Below are positions 63,709-64,000 of a stretch of 64,000 nucleotides of DNA, piece by piece (the first letter of the stretch is position 1; every line of letters begins with the position of its first letter). The notes under the pieces are model-generated. The model was not told the DNA's origin, did no database searches, and saw only the letters and a list, made by a program, of their open reading frames with translations. The DNA lies in contig CAVROT010000009.1 of NCBI GenBank assembly GCA_963722905.1, forward strand, positions 1 to 64,000, given 5' to 3'. The stretch is from CAVROT01 sp963722905. GTDB lineage: Bacteria > Pseudomonadota > Alphaproteobacteria > Rhodobacterales > Rhodobacteraceae. The position numbers and the translations under genes were made by a program.

Positions 63709-64000
63709 GGCAGATTTCCGATCCGGTCGCGCCGGTCCTCGAGCGGCGCGCCATCGCGGTGGACGCTTACATGTCCGTTCTCGATCACGCAGCGCAGACC
63801 GGCCAGCTTGCGGTAGGAGGGCCTGAATGTGACGAGCACGACGATCGCGTCGGGGAGTCGCGTACGCAGCAGGGCCAGAAAAGCCGCATCGGCCTCAGCA
63901 TCGAGGTGGGAGTTGGCCTCGTCGAACAGAATCACGTCGGGTTTCCTGACAAGTCCCGCCACCAGCATGACGATGCCGTGGGTCGCGCCCGAGAGGCCGG
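63705..64000 (-). CDS. Second ABC exporter, C-terminal part only, cut by window edge
   Basis: The last 97 codons of another ABC ATPase are seen. The signature region reads GLSGATHGIVMLVAGLV in place of LSGGQRQRIALARALV, and Walker B is DVILFDEANSHLD with its Glu. The H-loop reads VTFRPSYRKL, so the usual His is Phe. It overlaps the next ABC gene by four bases. The altered signature and H-loop complement the altered signature of the downstream gene, as in exporters with one non-canonical site. The rest lies outside the window. An in-frame ATG at 63968 is internal and not the start. Confidence 0.75.
   Translation of the reverse strand, partial: GLSGATHGIVMLVAGLVRKPDVILFDEANSHLDAEADAAFLALLRTRLPDAIVVLVTFRPSYRKLAGLRCVIENGHVSVHRDGAPLEDRRDRIGNLP

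Overview
The window looks like chromosome (or a chromid) of a high-GC marine-type alphaproteobacterium, most likely order Rhodobacterales. The reasons are the very GC-rich coding bias, the motB-flgE-flgK-flgL-flgI flagellar order, the TRAP-TAXI and BCCT solute transporters, the RTX protein with type I secretion genes, and family resemblance of most proteins. No rRNA, tRNA or CRISPR array is visible. This assignment is inferred from reading proteins, not from a database search.

Layout. 1-1.1 kb: decayed IS5-family transposase running off the left edge. 1.5-5.4 kb (minus): BCCT transporter, an unusual lipoprotein fusing an OpuAC-type and a TAXI-type binding module to a C-terminal membrane anchor, and a UspA protein, as one tightly coupled operon. 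5.7-6.3 kb: phosphoglycolate phosphatase. 6.5-11.8 kb (plus): polyamine-type ABC importer (ATPase, binding protein, two permeases) with a DUF1330 gene and a cupin gene embedded. 11.8-18.4 kb (minus): AEC transporter, then a housekeeping run dac-tmk-holB-tatD-MBL hydrolase, and ubiG-like methyltransferase. 18.5-24.4 kb (plus): flagellar motor, hook, hook-junction and P-ring genes. 24.8-27.8 kb (plus): three-gene type III polyketide cluster (PKS, methyltransferase, FAD oxidoreductase). 27.9-33 kb: N-carbamoylputrescine amidase, FGGY kinase, and a flavin monooxygenase with an N-terminal SnoaL-like domain.

33-46 kb is a mixed, partly decayed stretch: a frameshifted cadherin-repeat gene, malonyl-CoA synthetase (matB), a second IS5 remnant, a small Crp-like regulator flanked by membrane proteins and an epimerase with an Fnr-type box, a class V aminotransferase, a serine hydrolase, and an ECF transporter whose two-domain ATPase gene is clearly broken. 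46-52.3 kb: a conserved membrane protein, a VWA protein with its MoxR-type AAA ATPase, and a TRAP-TAXI transporter. 52.5-64 kb (minus): a type I secretion operon, reading leftward, of two consecutive ABC exporter genes with unusual signature motifs, an HlyD adaptor, and a very long RTX adhesin gene (about 2,460 codons) interrupted by several frameshifts.

The genes form several plausible functional groups: osmolyte/quaternary-amine uptake (1.5-5.4 kb), polyamine uptake and turnover (6.5-11.8 and 27.9 kb), malonyl-CoA supply and a phenolic polyketide (24.8-27.8 and 34.6-36.1 kb), motility, and secretion of a calcium-binding repeat protein. The most unusual items are the OpuAC-TAXI-membrane fusion next to BCCT and the tandem ABC exporters with altered signature motifs next to the RTX gene.
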